From Candidatus Bipolaricaulota bacterium (lineage in GTDB: Bacteria; Bipolaricaulota; Bipolaricaulia; Bipolaricaulales; Bipolaricaulaceae), in contig JACIWL010000009.1 of the NCBI GenBank assembly GCA_014360995.1, forward strand, positions 1-48,272: a stretch of 48,272 nucleotides of DNA, written 5' to 3'. Position numbers and translations under genes: made by a program. This document shows, one piece after another, positions 29,117-36,692 of this stretch (the first letter of the stretch is position 1; each line of letters begins with the position of its first letter). The notes below the pieces were generated by a model. The model searched no databases. It had not been told where the DNA came from and was given only the letters and a program-made list of their open reading frames with translations.

Positions 29117-29995
29117 TTATCGGAACCCGCGTCGCGTCCCCCAGGACTCCACGATCCGCCGGATGACAAGTATGCTGGCAAACGTCACCACGGCATTGAG
29201 TACCGCTACCGTAGCTCCGTAACCGGCACGGAAGCGCTCAAACGCCTGATAGTAGATTTCTAGTTGCCAAGTGTGTGTGGCAAACCGCGGCCCGCCACCA
29301 GTCAATACATACGGCTCGGTAAAAATCCCAAAGCACAGTCCTACTGCTAAGACCAAAACAGTGTAAAAGGCGGGGTAAAGAAGAGGAAGCGTTATTTTCC
29401 GAAACTGGGTGAAAGGGCCAGCTCCATCCAAAGCTGCGGCCTCGTAAAGCTCGCGCGGAATACCTTGAAGCCCAGCAAGGAAGATCAGAGCATAGTAGCC
29501 CGAAAGCTTCCATACAATCATCGCACTGATCACCAAAGTGGCCCAAAATGAATCACGCAACCATCTAGGAGATGTCCCGAAAACACTCCGCAAAAACTCA
29601 TTAAACGCGCTGTCGTACGAAAGAATCCCCCGAACAACTAAGCTAATAGCTACACCTGAGGCCAGGTAAGGGAGAAAAAATCCCACCGCGTAAAACTGCT
29701 TTAGGCGGGGGAGGTGATGGACAATGAGGGCCAGCCCCAAGGAGACAACCATCACGCTGGGAACTATAATGGCCATAAATTTGTAGGTATTCAAAAAAGC
29801 GTTGTGGACCCGCGTGCTGCTTAACGCTTCTCGAAAGTTATAAAAGCCAACATAATTTCTGACGGGGGAAATCAAGTTCCAATCGAAAAATACAAGGGAT
29901 AAGCTCCACCCGAGCGGGATGAGAAAAAACAAAACTGCCATAGCAAGATAGGGGCTGGCCAAAAGCCAGCCCCCCAACTCTTTCCTTAGCTTCAC
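29117..29995 (-). CDS. carbohydrate ABC transporter permease, MalF type
   Basis: About 292 residues with six membrane segments starting at WLLASPYLAMAVLFFLIPLG. The EAA loop is RELYEAAALDGAGPFTQFRK. Two starts are possible: TTG at 30037, which overlaps the solute-binding-protein gene by 34 bases, or GTG at 29995, 8 bases after its stop; GTG is preferred because it gives the usual short cytoplasmic lead. Neither has a clear ribosome-binding site. It forms the heteromeric channel with the MalG-type protein. Confidence 0.92.
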   Translation of the reverse strand: MKLRKELGGWLLASPYLAMAVLFFLIPLGWSLSLVFFDWNLISPVRNYVGFYNFREALSSTRVHNAFLNTYKFMAIIVPSVMVVSLGLALIVHHLPRLKQFYAVGFFLPYLASGVAISLVVRGILSYDSAFNEFLRSVFGTSPRWLRDSFWATLVISAMIVWKLSGYYALIFLAGLQGIPRELYEAAALDGAGPFTQFRKITLPLLYPAFYTVLVLAVGLCFGIFTEPYVLTGGGPRFATHTWQLEIYYQAFERFRAGYGATVAVLNAVVTFASILVIRRIVESWGTRRGFR

Positions 29996-30003
29996 CGTGG
30001 TTT

Positions 30004-31281
30004 TTACTTTAATAGCGGTGCGATTGCCGCTTTCCAAGCCTGCCAGCCCTCTTCAGGGGTCAGCTCGCCGATAAGAACCGGATAGATGCACTCAAGTCCC
30101 ATAAGCTCCTGGATTTCCACATACTCAGGGTGAGCAAAAGGAGGGACAGCAAAGGGGATGGTTTTAGCGTAAGGCAAAAGGGCCGGCTCGTTTTTCTCCA
30201 CATAACCGGTGAAGAGAGGGTTTACACCAACGTCATCGCGGGCCGGGAGCATCCCGGTGATCTCTACCCAAAGAAGGTCGTGCTCAGGATCGGAAAGGAC
30301 CCACTGGATGAAGTCCCACATTGCCTGACGCTGCTCAGGCGTGGCCTGTGCATACATCACCACTCCCTTGGCGTCAGCAAAGGTGTAGATAGGTTCATCA
30401 ACAGGGTACCAATCGGGCACTGGAGGCGGGCTAAGAACGAAGGTTTCACCGTATACCAGTTCAGGATAGTTTTCCTTCCACCATGGAAAGCTCCATGGAC
30501 CAAGGACAGTCATTACCGTAGCCCCGACCTCAAAGCCCGTGGCCAAGGGTTCGGTGATCAGCAATTTTTTATCTCTGAGAGTCTTAAAGAATCGCAAAAC
30601 TTCCACGGCGGCCTTGTCATCGGCGGTAATCTCATTTCCAGTGATGAGAGCCTGTCCTTTGCTGGCAGCATAGTAGAACACGAAGAAATCAAACCACCGT
30701 TGCCACCACGTAGGCACTTCGAGCTCGCTTCGGAGCCACAAGAATTTATCGGGATAGACGGCCTTAAGGCGCTCCCCTACTTCCAAAACCTCGCTGTAAG
30801 TACGAGGAGGCCGGTCATAACCAAGCTCGCGCAAAATGTCAATTCGCCAAGCGCAGAGCATGGCATTCACATAAAGCGGAATGATGTAGTAATTGCCGTC
30901 GGGAAATTCCCAGGCTTTAATAGTGGAGGACATGGAGCGAGCCACTATCAGTTCATCCCAGCCGGTAAAAGCATTCCAGGGCACAATGGCTCCAGATCTG
31001 ACGAGCTCATCACCAAACCCTATGAAGACGTTCTCCGAGGCTGTAGGTGCAACGCCGCCAGCGATCGCTGCGAGAATTCCCGCCTCAGAGGTCGGGGTCT
31101 CCGGCATCGGGCTCACCGTGATCTTCACCCCGGGGTGCTCGGCCATATAAGCTTCAGCCATGCGACGCCAGAAAACCTCTTGTGACGGATTGGGGGCGCT
31201 CCAAAAAGTGATCTCGATTTGGGAACTGCCCACTAACCCCAGCACCAAAATCCCCACGAAAACCTTCAAAAAATTACGCAT
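30004..31281 (-). CDS. extracellular solute-binding protein, family 1 (sugar)
   Basis: A 425-residue secreted receptor of a CUT1 sugar ABC transporter. It has a signal peptide (about residues 1-20, MRNFLKVFVGILVLGLVGSS) without a lipobox cysteine. The mature start IEITFWSAPNPSQEVFWRRM and the MAEAYMAEHPGVKITV segment are typical of the family, and the ends of both lobes are present. Many surface tryptophans and tyrosines fit carbohydrate binding. ATG start after AAGGAGGAGGTGAG. The permeases follow directly. Confidence 0.94.
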   Translation of the reverse strand: MRNFLKVFVGILVLGLVGSSQIEITFWSAPNPSQEVFWRRMAEAYMAEHPGVKITVSPMPETPTSEAGILAAIAGGVAPTASENVFIGFGDELVRSGAIVPWNAFTGWDELIVARSMSSTIKAWEFPDGNYYIIPLYVNAMLCAWRIDILRELGYDRPPRTYSEVLEVGERLKAVYPDKFLWLRSELEVPTWWQRWFDFFVFYYAASKGQALITGNEITADDKAAVEVLRFFKTLRDKKLLITEPLATGFEVGATVMTVLGPWSFPWWKENYPELVYGETFVLSPPPVPDWYPVDEPIYTFADAKGVVMYAQATPEQRQAMWDFIQWVLSDPEHDLLWVEITGMLPARDDVGVNPLFTGYVEKNEPALLPYAKTIPFAVPPFAHPEYVEIQELMGLECIYPVLIGELTPEEGWQAWKAAIAPLLK

Positions 31282-31295
31282 GGCTCACCTCCTCC

Positions 31296-31512
31296 TTATT
31301 CACCGCTTCCCTGCCAATCCACCACTATTCCCTCTACCAAGAGCTTTCTCCCCTCGCGCACCACCTCCTTTCCTGCTGGAATAACAACCACTACCGCCGC
31401 TGAGTCAGGGGGAAGGGAAATACGAGCTACTCCCTGGACACTCTTGCTCAAAAAGGTTTTGCTTACGGCGTCGTACAAGTCCTTAGGTTCTTCGCCTACA
31501 GGGATTTCAACC
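31296..31512 (-). pseudogene. C-terminal continuation of the 32994 gene after a frameshift
   Basis: A different reading frame of the secreted-protein gene continues without a stop from the A7 tract (31514-31520 on the plus strand as a T-run) to the TGA at 31296. With one A fewer, the codons after the run read T-V-E-I-P-V-G-E-E-P and join smoothly to the upstream frame, giving about 70 further residues that look like a beta-sandwich end domain (SLPPDSAAVVVVIPAG). No start codon with a ribosome-binding site serves this piece on its own. It is either a frameshift mutation, a sequencing error in the homopolymer, or slippage. Confidence 0.7.
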
Positions 31513-32994
31513 GTTTTTTTCCTCGGGGTAAGGATTGTAGTAGAGGTACGTAGGATAGGCTAGACCGCGGAAATAGTCAGTTGCCAGGAGATCAATCTGG
31601 AGTATTCCTTCCACATTTGTTTGGGAGACGATCGCCCCGAAGACTCCGGCATGAGAGCCAGCATACAAGGCAAAATCGGTTTTTGCCCACTTGTTTCGCA
31701 CCGCATCGCCTGTGGCATAGGGGCTTACCACCTCCCAACCAACGATTCCCCAACGCCGCAAACCCTCGTAAGGGATGACCCCCCTTGAGGTCTCAGCCCA
31801 AAAAGCCGAGGACTGGTGACTGGCCGGACGGTATGGAGCGTAAAAGAGCCGCGCGTTCACAGCTGCATGGAGGAGCCATTTGCCTATGGCGCGGGCAAAA
31901 CGCGGGTCATACCGCACCAGCGGCACGAGGGGCTCGGCCCAAACAAAAGTGTTCATGGCGAAGGCATAACCCTCTTGGTCGGTTAAGCTGCCAATCAGGC
32001 CATCAACTCGTTGCCCATCCCATTCGCCACTGATCATGCCCCAACCAGGCCGAGCGTCCGAGACACCAAAACACCATCTTACAAAGGTCCAAACATCATA
32101 ATCTCGTCCTAGTTCGGCGTTGAGCCTGGCCGCTACCAAAGCACCATAGGGTAGAAGAAGTTCATAAAGAGGGTTGTAGTCCTTAGCCGCCAAATCCTCA
32201 AGATAGGCCAGGGCCCATTCAGCCGCAGTGAGAAATCGCGGGTCTTCAAAAGTGATGTAGGCCATGTACAAAAGCCAGGCCACCCCAGCCGCGGCATCCG
32301 GTTCCCTCCACCAGCGAAACACCGGCTGCATCTTGGCAAAATCAAAAGCCTGCCAAGAAAAATCAGGCAAACCGTCTTTCCCACCAAGAACATGGATAGC
32401 TTCATACCAGCGCTCGGCTACGATGCCCATGATCTCTAACATGCTAAGATCATCGGGGCCCGTTTTTGCACTGGCCAGCTCTGGATATTGATAGCAAAGG
32501 ATAAAAAACAAGATGCTCGGGTAAATCTCGTACCAGAAGCTATTTCCGCTAGCAGTGTTTGGCTGATTCAAAACCAAATTTTGGCCGTTAGCTCGATTGA
32601 AGAACTCCTTTTGCATAGTGACGAGATTCAATCCTTGCCAGTGACTCATGTCCAAACCAACAAGCGTCCCGCTTCTTATGGCAGCAATAACATTTATCGC
32701 CTCTTGTGTTCCATCCTGTCCATAGCGTCGATCGCCCACATATGCGGGAAGGGCCAAATGATCCAAACCGAAGTTGACGCCCCGTCGATCCCACCAGGCC
32801 AACGGAAGCAGTTCTCCTTGGGCGAAGAGATCAAAAACAAAAGAGGTGTATTGGCGAGCCACTTCCTTCCAATCACGTAGTTCAAAAACAGGGGGAAAAG
32901 AGGGGATGGCCTCAAGGCTTGGGATTATCAACTGTTGAGCAAAGACTCCGAATGTGAACCCGCTCAAGAACAAAGTGACCAAGCCCTTTTTCAT
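31507..32994 (-). CDS. secreted protein of the glycan locus, probably alpha-helical toroid enzyme-like; family not recognised
   Basis: A 495-residue protein with a signal peptide (about 1-20, cleavage near FAQQ). It is rich in tryptophan, tyrosine and phenylalanine, with regularly spaced amphipathic helices, which recalls (alpha/alpha)6-barrel glycoside hydrolases or lyases; this is inference from composition and context only. Segments such as GLDMSHWQGLNLVTMQKEFF and SGNSFWYEIYPSILFFILC look conserved-type but were not matched to a named family. The frame stops at TGA right after an A7 run, and another frame continues the protein for about 70 residues, so the full product would be about 566 residues. 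ATG start with AGGAGG 5 bases upstream. Confidence 0.75.
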   Translation of the reverse strand: MKKGLVTLFLSGFTFGVFAQQLIIPSLEAIPSFPPVFELRDWKEVARQYTSFVFDLFAQGELLPLAWWDRRGVNFGLDHLALPAYVGDRRYGQDGTQEAINVIAAIRSGTLVGLDMSHWQGLNLVTMQKEFFNRANGQNLVLNQPNTASGNSFWYEIYPSILFFILCYQYPELASAKTGPDDLSMLEIMGIVAERWYEAIHVLGGKDGLPDFSWQAFDFAKMQPVFRWWREPDAAAGVAWLLYMAYITFEDPRFLTAAEWALAYLEDLAAKDYNPLYELLLPYGALVAARLNAELGRDYDVWTFVRWCFGVSDARPGWGMISGEWDGQRVDGLIGSLTDQEGYAFAMNTFVWAEPLVPLVRYDPRFARAIGKWLLHAAVNARLFYAPYRPASHQSSAFWAETSRGVIPYEGLRRWGIVGWEVVSPYATGDAVRNKWAKTDFALYAGSHAGVFGAIVSQTNVEGILQIDLLATDYFRGLAYPTYLYYNPYPEEKNG

Positions 32995-33021
32995 CAGCCC
33001 TCCTAAACCACCTCGAAAATA

Positions 33022-33047
33022 GAGGGGAGGGGGCTACCCCTCCCCTC
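33022..33047 (-). terminator. GC-rich hairpin between two operon genes, possible partial terminator
   Basis: A perfect 11-bp stem (33022-33032 with 33037-33047) with a 4-base loop, followed on the minus strand by TATTTT. It lies just after the stop of the 185-residue secreted protein and before the next gene of the operon. The short interrupted U-run suggests partial termination or protection of the upstream mRNA, giving more of the first product. Confidence 0.6.
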
Positions 33048-33053
33048 CTAGAT

Positions 33054-33611
33054 TCACTCCCCTCGGTAGACAATGCGGATACCGTCAACGGAGACAGGGC
33101 CACCCACTCCCCAAAGCCAAAGTCTTACAGCAATTATCGGAGCCTTAGGCAGAGCCCGTATAACACCAACAGGGGCAAATTGCCTGAGACCCTCAGCCAA
33201 ATCGATTTCCACATCACCGGAGAGGTTGTTGTCACCGATGAGATAAGTTCCCCAGGCTTCAACAGGGGTAAACACATCAGGCTTAAGGCCCCGAAGATGA
33301 GCTTTAAGAGTCCATTTCTCTTTAGGCTGCACGTTTAGAAGAATGATGACAGGATTTTTGGAAACATCGAGGAGAAGCCAAGGACTAATGACACCACCGC
33401 CCCATGGCTCGCCGAAAGTTGTACCGATTACGGCCTTTCCCTCACTCAGACTTACCGATCCTGCGCCGAGGAACTCGCCGCTTACTGGATCAAGATACGG
33501 TTGCCAGGACGCTGCAATCATTTCGGGGGTGAACTCATAAACAACCACATCCGCCCCAAGAGCCAACACCGCCCCTGCCAATACCGCTACCGCTACCCAC
33601 CGCTTGGACAT
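33054..33611 (-). CDS. small secreted beta-rich protein, first gene of the glycan operon
   Basis: A 185-residue protein with a signal peptide (about 1-19, ending ALGADV). The mature part is beta-strand rich, with YEFTPEMIAASWQPYLDP at the start and VRLWLWGVGGPVSVDGIRI at the end, a pattern like carbohydrate-binding jelly-roll domains that close with a description of the bound region. It was not matched to a named CBM family. ATG start with a perfect AAGGAGGTGA 4 bases upstream. It is the first gene after the LacI-type operator, and a hairpin follows its stop, both suggesting high expression on induction. Confidence 0.75.
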   Translation of the reverse strand: MSKRWVAVAVLAGAVLALGADVVVYEFTPEMIAASWQPYLDPVSGEFLGAGSVSLSEGKAVIGTTFGEPWGGGVISPWLLLDVSKNPVIILLNVQPKEKWTLKAHLRGLKPDVFTPVEAWGTYLIGDNNLSGDVEIDLAEGLRQFAPVGVIRALPKAPIIAVRLWLWGVGGPVSVDGIRIVYRGE

Positions 33612-33615
33612 AAAT

Positions 33616-33680
33616 TCACCTCCTTAAATTGATGGGAATGACCAACACCGCCTCGCTTACCGCCCCTTTCTCACCTCCTT
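33616..33680 (-). promoter_or_regulatory. operon leader with two identical ribosome-binding sequences
   Basis: The 5' untranslated leader holds AAGGAGGTGA twice, at 33671-33680 and 33616-33625. The second serves the ATG at 33611. The first has no ATG, GTG or TTG at normal spacing, so it has no evident gene; it might act as a standby ribosome site. Confidence 0.5.
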
Positions 33681-33682
33681 GC

Positions 33683-33694
33683 GCAACCGGTTGC
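33683..33694 (-). promoter_or_regulatory. palindromic operator, probably bound by the neighbouring LacI-type repressor
   Basis: GCAACCGGTTGC is a perfect 12-bp palindrome with the central AACCGGTT form typical of LacI-family operators. It starts 4 bases after the -10 box and covers the expected transcription start (near 33692), ideal for repression. The regulator gene lies immediately upstream. Confidence 0.8.
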
Positions 33695-33698
33695 TCAC

Positions 33699-33726
33699 AT
33701 TATAGGCAAAGAAGGCGCAGTGTCAA
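33699..33726 (-). promoter_or_regulatory. strong promoter of the glycan-use operon
   Basis: Minus strand: perfect TTGACA (33721-33726), 16-base spacer, perfect TATAAT (33699-33704). It points into the secreted-protein, transporter, GH130 and dehydrogenase genes. The operator palindrome overlaps the start site. Confidence 0.9.
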
Positions 33727-33750
33727 GAGGAGATCCAATGAAATGCAAAC

Positions 33751-34749
33751 TCAGACGCCTCTGCACCCGCAGGACTCGCGGATGGTCAAGGGCGTAGGGA
33801 GAACTATAACCTGGGATACCTTTTTTGGCGAAGAAAGGAGCTCAAGAAGGCAAAAAGCCGCGCTCTTCCCCATTTCCACTCGAGGAACATGCACACTGGT
33901 AAGGGGAGGATGGACCAGCGTGGCCAAAGCGCCATCGTCAAAACCCACTACCGCTACATCATCAGGTACCCGCAAACCGGCCTTAGTGAGAGCTCTAATT
34001 GCCCCTACGGCCATAAAATCGTTGGCAGCAAATATGGCAGTAGGAAGTTTCTTTTTACGGAGAAGTTTTTCCATTGCGATCCGATCGGAATCGCTTCTCC
34101 TCCCCCCTTCCACTATTAGCTCCTTTCTTACCCTAAGGCCGTGTTCTTCCAAAGCTTGGCGATAGCCATCAAAGCGAGCACGAAAGCTTGGATCTTCCAA
34201 GGTCTCCGCCACAAACGCAATATTCCGATGTCCGTGAGAGAGAAGATGCTCAGTGGCCAAACGACCACCGCCCACATTATCCCCGACCACCGAGGTGAGC
34301 CCGGGAATACAATGGTCCACGAGGACCACTGGCAGCTCCGTGCTTATTGGGCGGACAAGTTCTTCTTTAATATCCGTACCCAAAAAGATGAGCCCGTCTA
34401 CGCGTCGCTCCCTAACGCACCTAGGAAGGGCATGATTGCGCAGGGTGGAAAAGACCACGTGGTAACCGTGTTTGCTAACCTCGGCCTCAATTGCCTCCAA
34501 AATCACCCCATAAAACGACCGTTCATCTAGGGGCAAATGCCGCTCGTGGATCACCACCCCTACTGCACAGGTGGAGCGGGTGGCAAGGCCTCGGGCGAGC
34601 ATGTTGGGTTGGTAACCTAGCTCTTCGGCTACTTTTCGAATACGTTCCCGCATGGCCGGGCTTATCCTTCCCTTTCCTGAGAGAGCCCGGGACACAGTGG
34701 ATGGTGACACCCCAACGAGCTTGGCGATGTCGTGAATAGTAACGCGCAT
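33751..34749 (-). CDS. LacI-family transcriptional repressor
   Basis: A 332-residue sugar-responsive repressor. The N-terminal helix-turn-helix and hinge (about residues 1-60, TIHDIAKLVGVSPSTVSRAL) are classic for LacI/GalR; the C-terminal periplasmic-binding-like core has the DGLIFLG, AIFAANDFMAVGAIRAL and DVAVVGFDD landmarks. ATG at 34749 fits the family; a TTG seven codons earlier is unlikely. The start has no ribosome-binding site and a candidate -10 ends only 8 bases upstream, suggesting a leaderless mRNA. The operon it probably controls begins directly downstream, with the palindromic operator 57 bases after its stop. Confidence 0.95.
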   Translation of the reverse strand: MRVTIHDIAKLVGVSPSTVSRALSGKGRISPAMRERIRKVAEELGYQPNMLARGLATRSTCAVGVVIHERHLPLDERSFYGVILEAIEAEVSKHGYHVVFSTLRNHALPRCVRERRVDGLIFLGTDIKEELVRPISTELPVVLVDHCIPGLTSVVGDNVGGGRLATEHLLSHGHRNIAFVAETLEDPSFRARFDGYRQALEEHGLRVRKELIVEGGRRSDSDRIAMEKLLRKKKLPTAIFAANDFMAVGAIRALTKAGLRVPDDVAVVGFDDGALATLVHPPLTSVHVPRVEMGKSAAFCLLELLSSPKKVSQVIVLPTPLTIRESCGCRGV

Positions 34750-34757
34750 ACCTACGA

Positions 34758-34786
34758 ATCCTAACTTCAACTAAATAGGCAAGCAA
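34758..34786 (-). promoter_or_regulatory. candidate promoter of the lacI-type gene (leaderless)
   Basis: Minus strand: TTGCTT (34781-34786), 17-base spacer, TAGGAT (34758-34763). The start site would fall at about 34751, one or two bases before the ATG. It lies in the 55-base gap after the HAD gene. Confidence 0.5.
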
Positions 34787-34804
34787 AAGCTTCTACCAAA
34801 GCCC

Positions 34805-35494
34805 TTAATCAAAGTCCAAAAGGGCTTCTTCTAAGGTAGAAAGGTCGGGAATGGAAGCATGGGGAAGATGGAGGGGTGAAGGGGGACGTTGACCACTATA
34901 AGGGCCTAAGAGGACGCGCACAGTCCTCATCCCTAAAAGCCGCGCTGGAAAAACGTCATGATCCAGACGGTCGCCCACCATCACCGCCTCCTTGGGTTCC
35001 ACCCCAAGCCCGTCCAAAATCATCCGGAAAAAGAGAGGACTTGGTTTGGCCACCCCCATCCCTTCCGAAACCTCTTTCCACCGGAAGTAGGAAAGAAGTC
35101 CCGCTTTTTCCAAAATCTTCAAAGCCGAAACGGGTTGGTTCCCGGCCAGGGCAAGAACGTAACGCTCGGCAAGTCTTGGGATTACCTCCTTTGCCTCCGG
35201 CCGCACAAATACCCCTGGCAATTCCCGCTGGTATTCCTGGTTATGAGCCCTAAAGGCTGCCAGGATCTCGCGGAATTTCGCCACATCGGGGCGGACAAAA
35301 TACCAGACTGCCGAAAGCCAGGGGTTTGGCTCACATCGGGAAATTTCCCGCCTAACCACTTCCTCAAACTCCTCCCGGCTCACAAAAAGGCCAATTCGTC
35401 CAAGCTCCTCTCGCAAGAGCTCCGTCCAAACACGGTATTCGCTATCTTCGTTAAATACCGGCCCGCCCAAGTCCAGAAGGATCGCGCGGATCAT
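34805..35494 (-). CDS. HAD-superfamily hydrolase (phosphatase-like)
   Basis: A 229-residue haloacid-dehalogenase-type protein, probably a small-molecule phosphatase. Motif I is ILLDLGGPV with the nucleophilic aspartate at D8 (the DLG form is shared with YihX-like proteins); motif II is LAGNQP; motif III lies at KPSPLFF; motif IV is VMVGDRLDHDV. A helical cap lies between motif I and II. The start codon overlaps the stop of the GTPase-SIS gene (ATGA), so the two are coupled in translation and may act on the same phosphorylated sugar or related metabolite. Confidence 0.9.
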   Translation of the reverse strand: MIRAILLDLGGPVFNEDSEYRVWTELLREELGRIGLFVSREEFEEVVRREISRCEPNPWLSAVWYFVRPDVAKFREILAAFRAHNQEYQRELPGVFVRPEAKEVIPRLAERYVLALAGNQPVSALKILEKAGLLSYFRWKEVSEGMGVAKPSPLFFRMILDGLGVEPKEAVMVGDRLDHDVFPARLLGMRTVRVLLGPYSGQRPPSPLHLPHASIPDLSTLEEALLDFD

Positions 35495-36645
35495 TTGATT
35501 CCCATCTTCTTCGTGGCGATTTTCTCAGGGAGCATGTAGCCGATGGATTCTTCGGCGGTCACCCCGCGGAGGGCGGCCAGGACACACACGAGGGCGTGGC
35601 CAATGGCCAAATGCGCGGTTTGAATACGGGTGCTCGATGGACCTTCTGGTTTTGCGTTACTTTTGATCACGATTTCCGCGTATTTCCCAAGGGGAGTGTC
35701 TTTGTTTTCCGTGATGGCCACGGTGAGAGCGCCCTTTTCCCGGCACAGGCGCACCGCCTCATAAACAAAACCTGTCCCGCCAGAAGCGGAGATTCCGATG
35801 AGGACGTCCTTTGGTTCTACACAGGCGGCGATGAACCGGGCTAGCCCTCCTTCTTCTTCGCCTGTTCCCTTGGCGAAAGACACAGGAAGAGCTTGGGCCA
35901 TGTTGTTGGTGATGCAAAGGCATGGCACTCCAGTCTCATAGCACTGGCCAGCGATCTCCTCCGCCACCAGTGCCGAGGCCCCGGCCCCTGTGGTCACGAT
36001 CTTCCCACCCCTTTTCAGCCGCTCATGAATAGCTTCAAGGGCGCGGAGAAAACCTTCTTTGGCTGTAAGGATGGAGGAAAGAATGCCCTCAGCCTCCAAC
36101 CGAAGGGCCTTCTCAAACATCTCCGCTGGGGTTGTGCAGCCGGTGAAATCATAGCCCACCATGAAAGGACGGTTCACGTCGATCACTTGCCCCACGGAGT
36201 CGATGAGAACCCTTCCGTTCCAGGCGTGCTCTTCAAACTCCAAAGTCGTGCCGGGAAGATCCCCGATCTTCAGGTTTTTCCCGGTGAGCTTGGCAATAAG
36301 GCTTGTCTTTCCAGAGTTGAAAATCCCAAGGACCACGATTCGTGAGCCTTCCGGAAAAAGTTTCTCTATCTCAGCCACAACGGCCGATACGTTCTCTCCT
36401 GTAAGGAGGGACATAACCGGAAAATCAAGGCCAAGCTCATGTTGAACTCGACGCACTTCCTCTTCCGATACAAGGTCAAGTTTATTTCCCACAACAAGGA
36501 AGGGAAGTTTTGCCTTTTCTACGGCTTCTAGGAAAAGACGCAAGGTGGGGATTTGCGGATCATAAAGGTTCACAAGGAGCACGGCACCAGTGGCCCCACA
36601 GCTCTCAAATGGGGTGATCATCTTTTTTGTAACCCTCGTGCTCAT
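35491..36645 (-). CDS. fusion of a circularly permuted GTPase with a MurQ-like SIS domain
   Basis: A 384-residue single open frame with two halves. Residues 18-165 hold GTPase motifs in permuted order: G4 NKLD at 54-57, G5-like SLLTGEN at 79-85, then P-loop GIFNSGKTS at 107-115, G2-like PGTT at 131-134 and G3 DSVG at 149-152; this order is that of YlqF/RsgA-type cpGTPases. Residues about 190-362 form a sugar-phosphate isomerase (SIS) domain with VTTGAGAS at 217-224, ISASGGT at 285-291 and GPSSTRIQTAHLAIG, close in style to MurNAc-6-phosphate etherase and glucokinase-regulator proteins. ATG start with GGAGGTG upstream. Joint function is unknown; the HAD phosphatase follows by 4-base overlap. 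Confidence 0.85.
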   Translation of the reverse strand: MSTRVTKKMITPFESCGATGAVLLVNLYDPQIPTLRLFLEAVEKAKLPFLVVGNKLDLVSEEEVRRVQHELGLDFPVMSLLTGENVSAVVAEIEKLFPEGSRIVVLGIFNSGKTSLIAKLTGKNLKIGDLPGTTLEFEEHAWNGRVLIDSVGQVIDVNRPFMVGYDFTGCTTPAEMFEKALRLEAEGILSSILTAKEGFLRALEAIHERLKRGGKIVTTGAGASALVAEEIAGQCYETGVPCLCITNNMAQALPVSFAKGTGEEEGGLARFIAACVEPKDVLIGISASGGTGFVYEAVRLCREKGALTVAITENKDTPLGKYAEIVIKSNAKPEGPSSTRIQTAHLAIGHALVCVLAALRGVTAEESIGYMLPEKIATKKMGIK

Positions 36646-36692
36646 GCACCACCTCCGCTTCTTACAACATGGCCAGCATCGTAGACATAGAG

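Noticed and set aside
31514-31520. Programmed -1 frameshift at A AAA AAC
   Set aside because: The heptamer is in the right phase for -1 slippage, but a -1 shift leads to a stop after five codons. The continuing frame needs +1 (or loss of one A), so a -1 mechanism does not explain it.
33631-33660. Leader peptide starting at a GTG between the two ribosome-binding sequences
   Set aside because: It would be about ten codons with no attenuation-type codon run and a weak ribosome-binding site; nothing supports translation.
34805-35494. Inactive HAD because motif I lacks the second aspartate (DLG rather than DxD)
   Set aside because: The DLG form occurs in active HAD phosphatases such as YihX-type proteins, so it is not evidence of inactivation.
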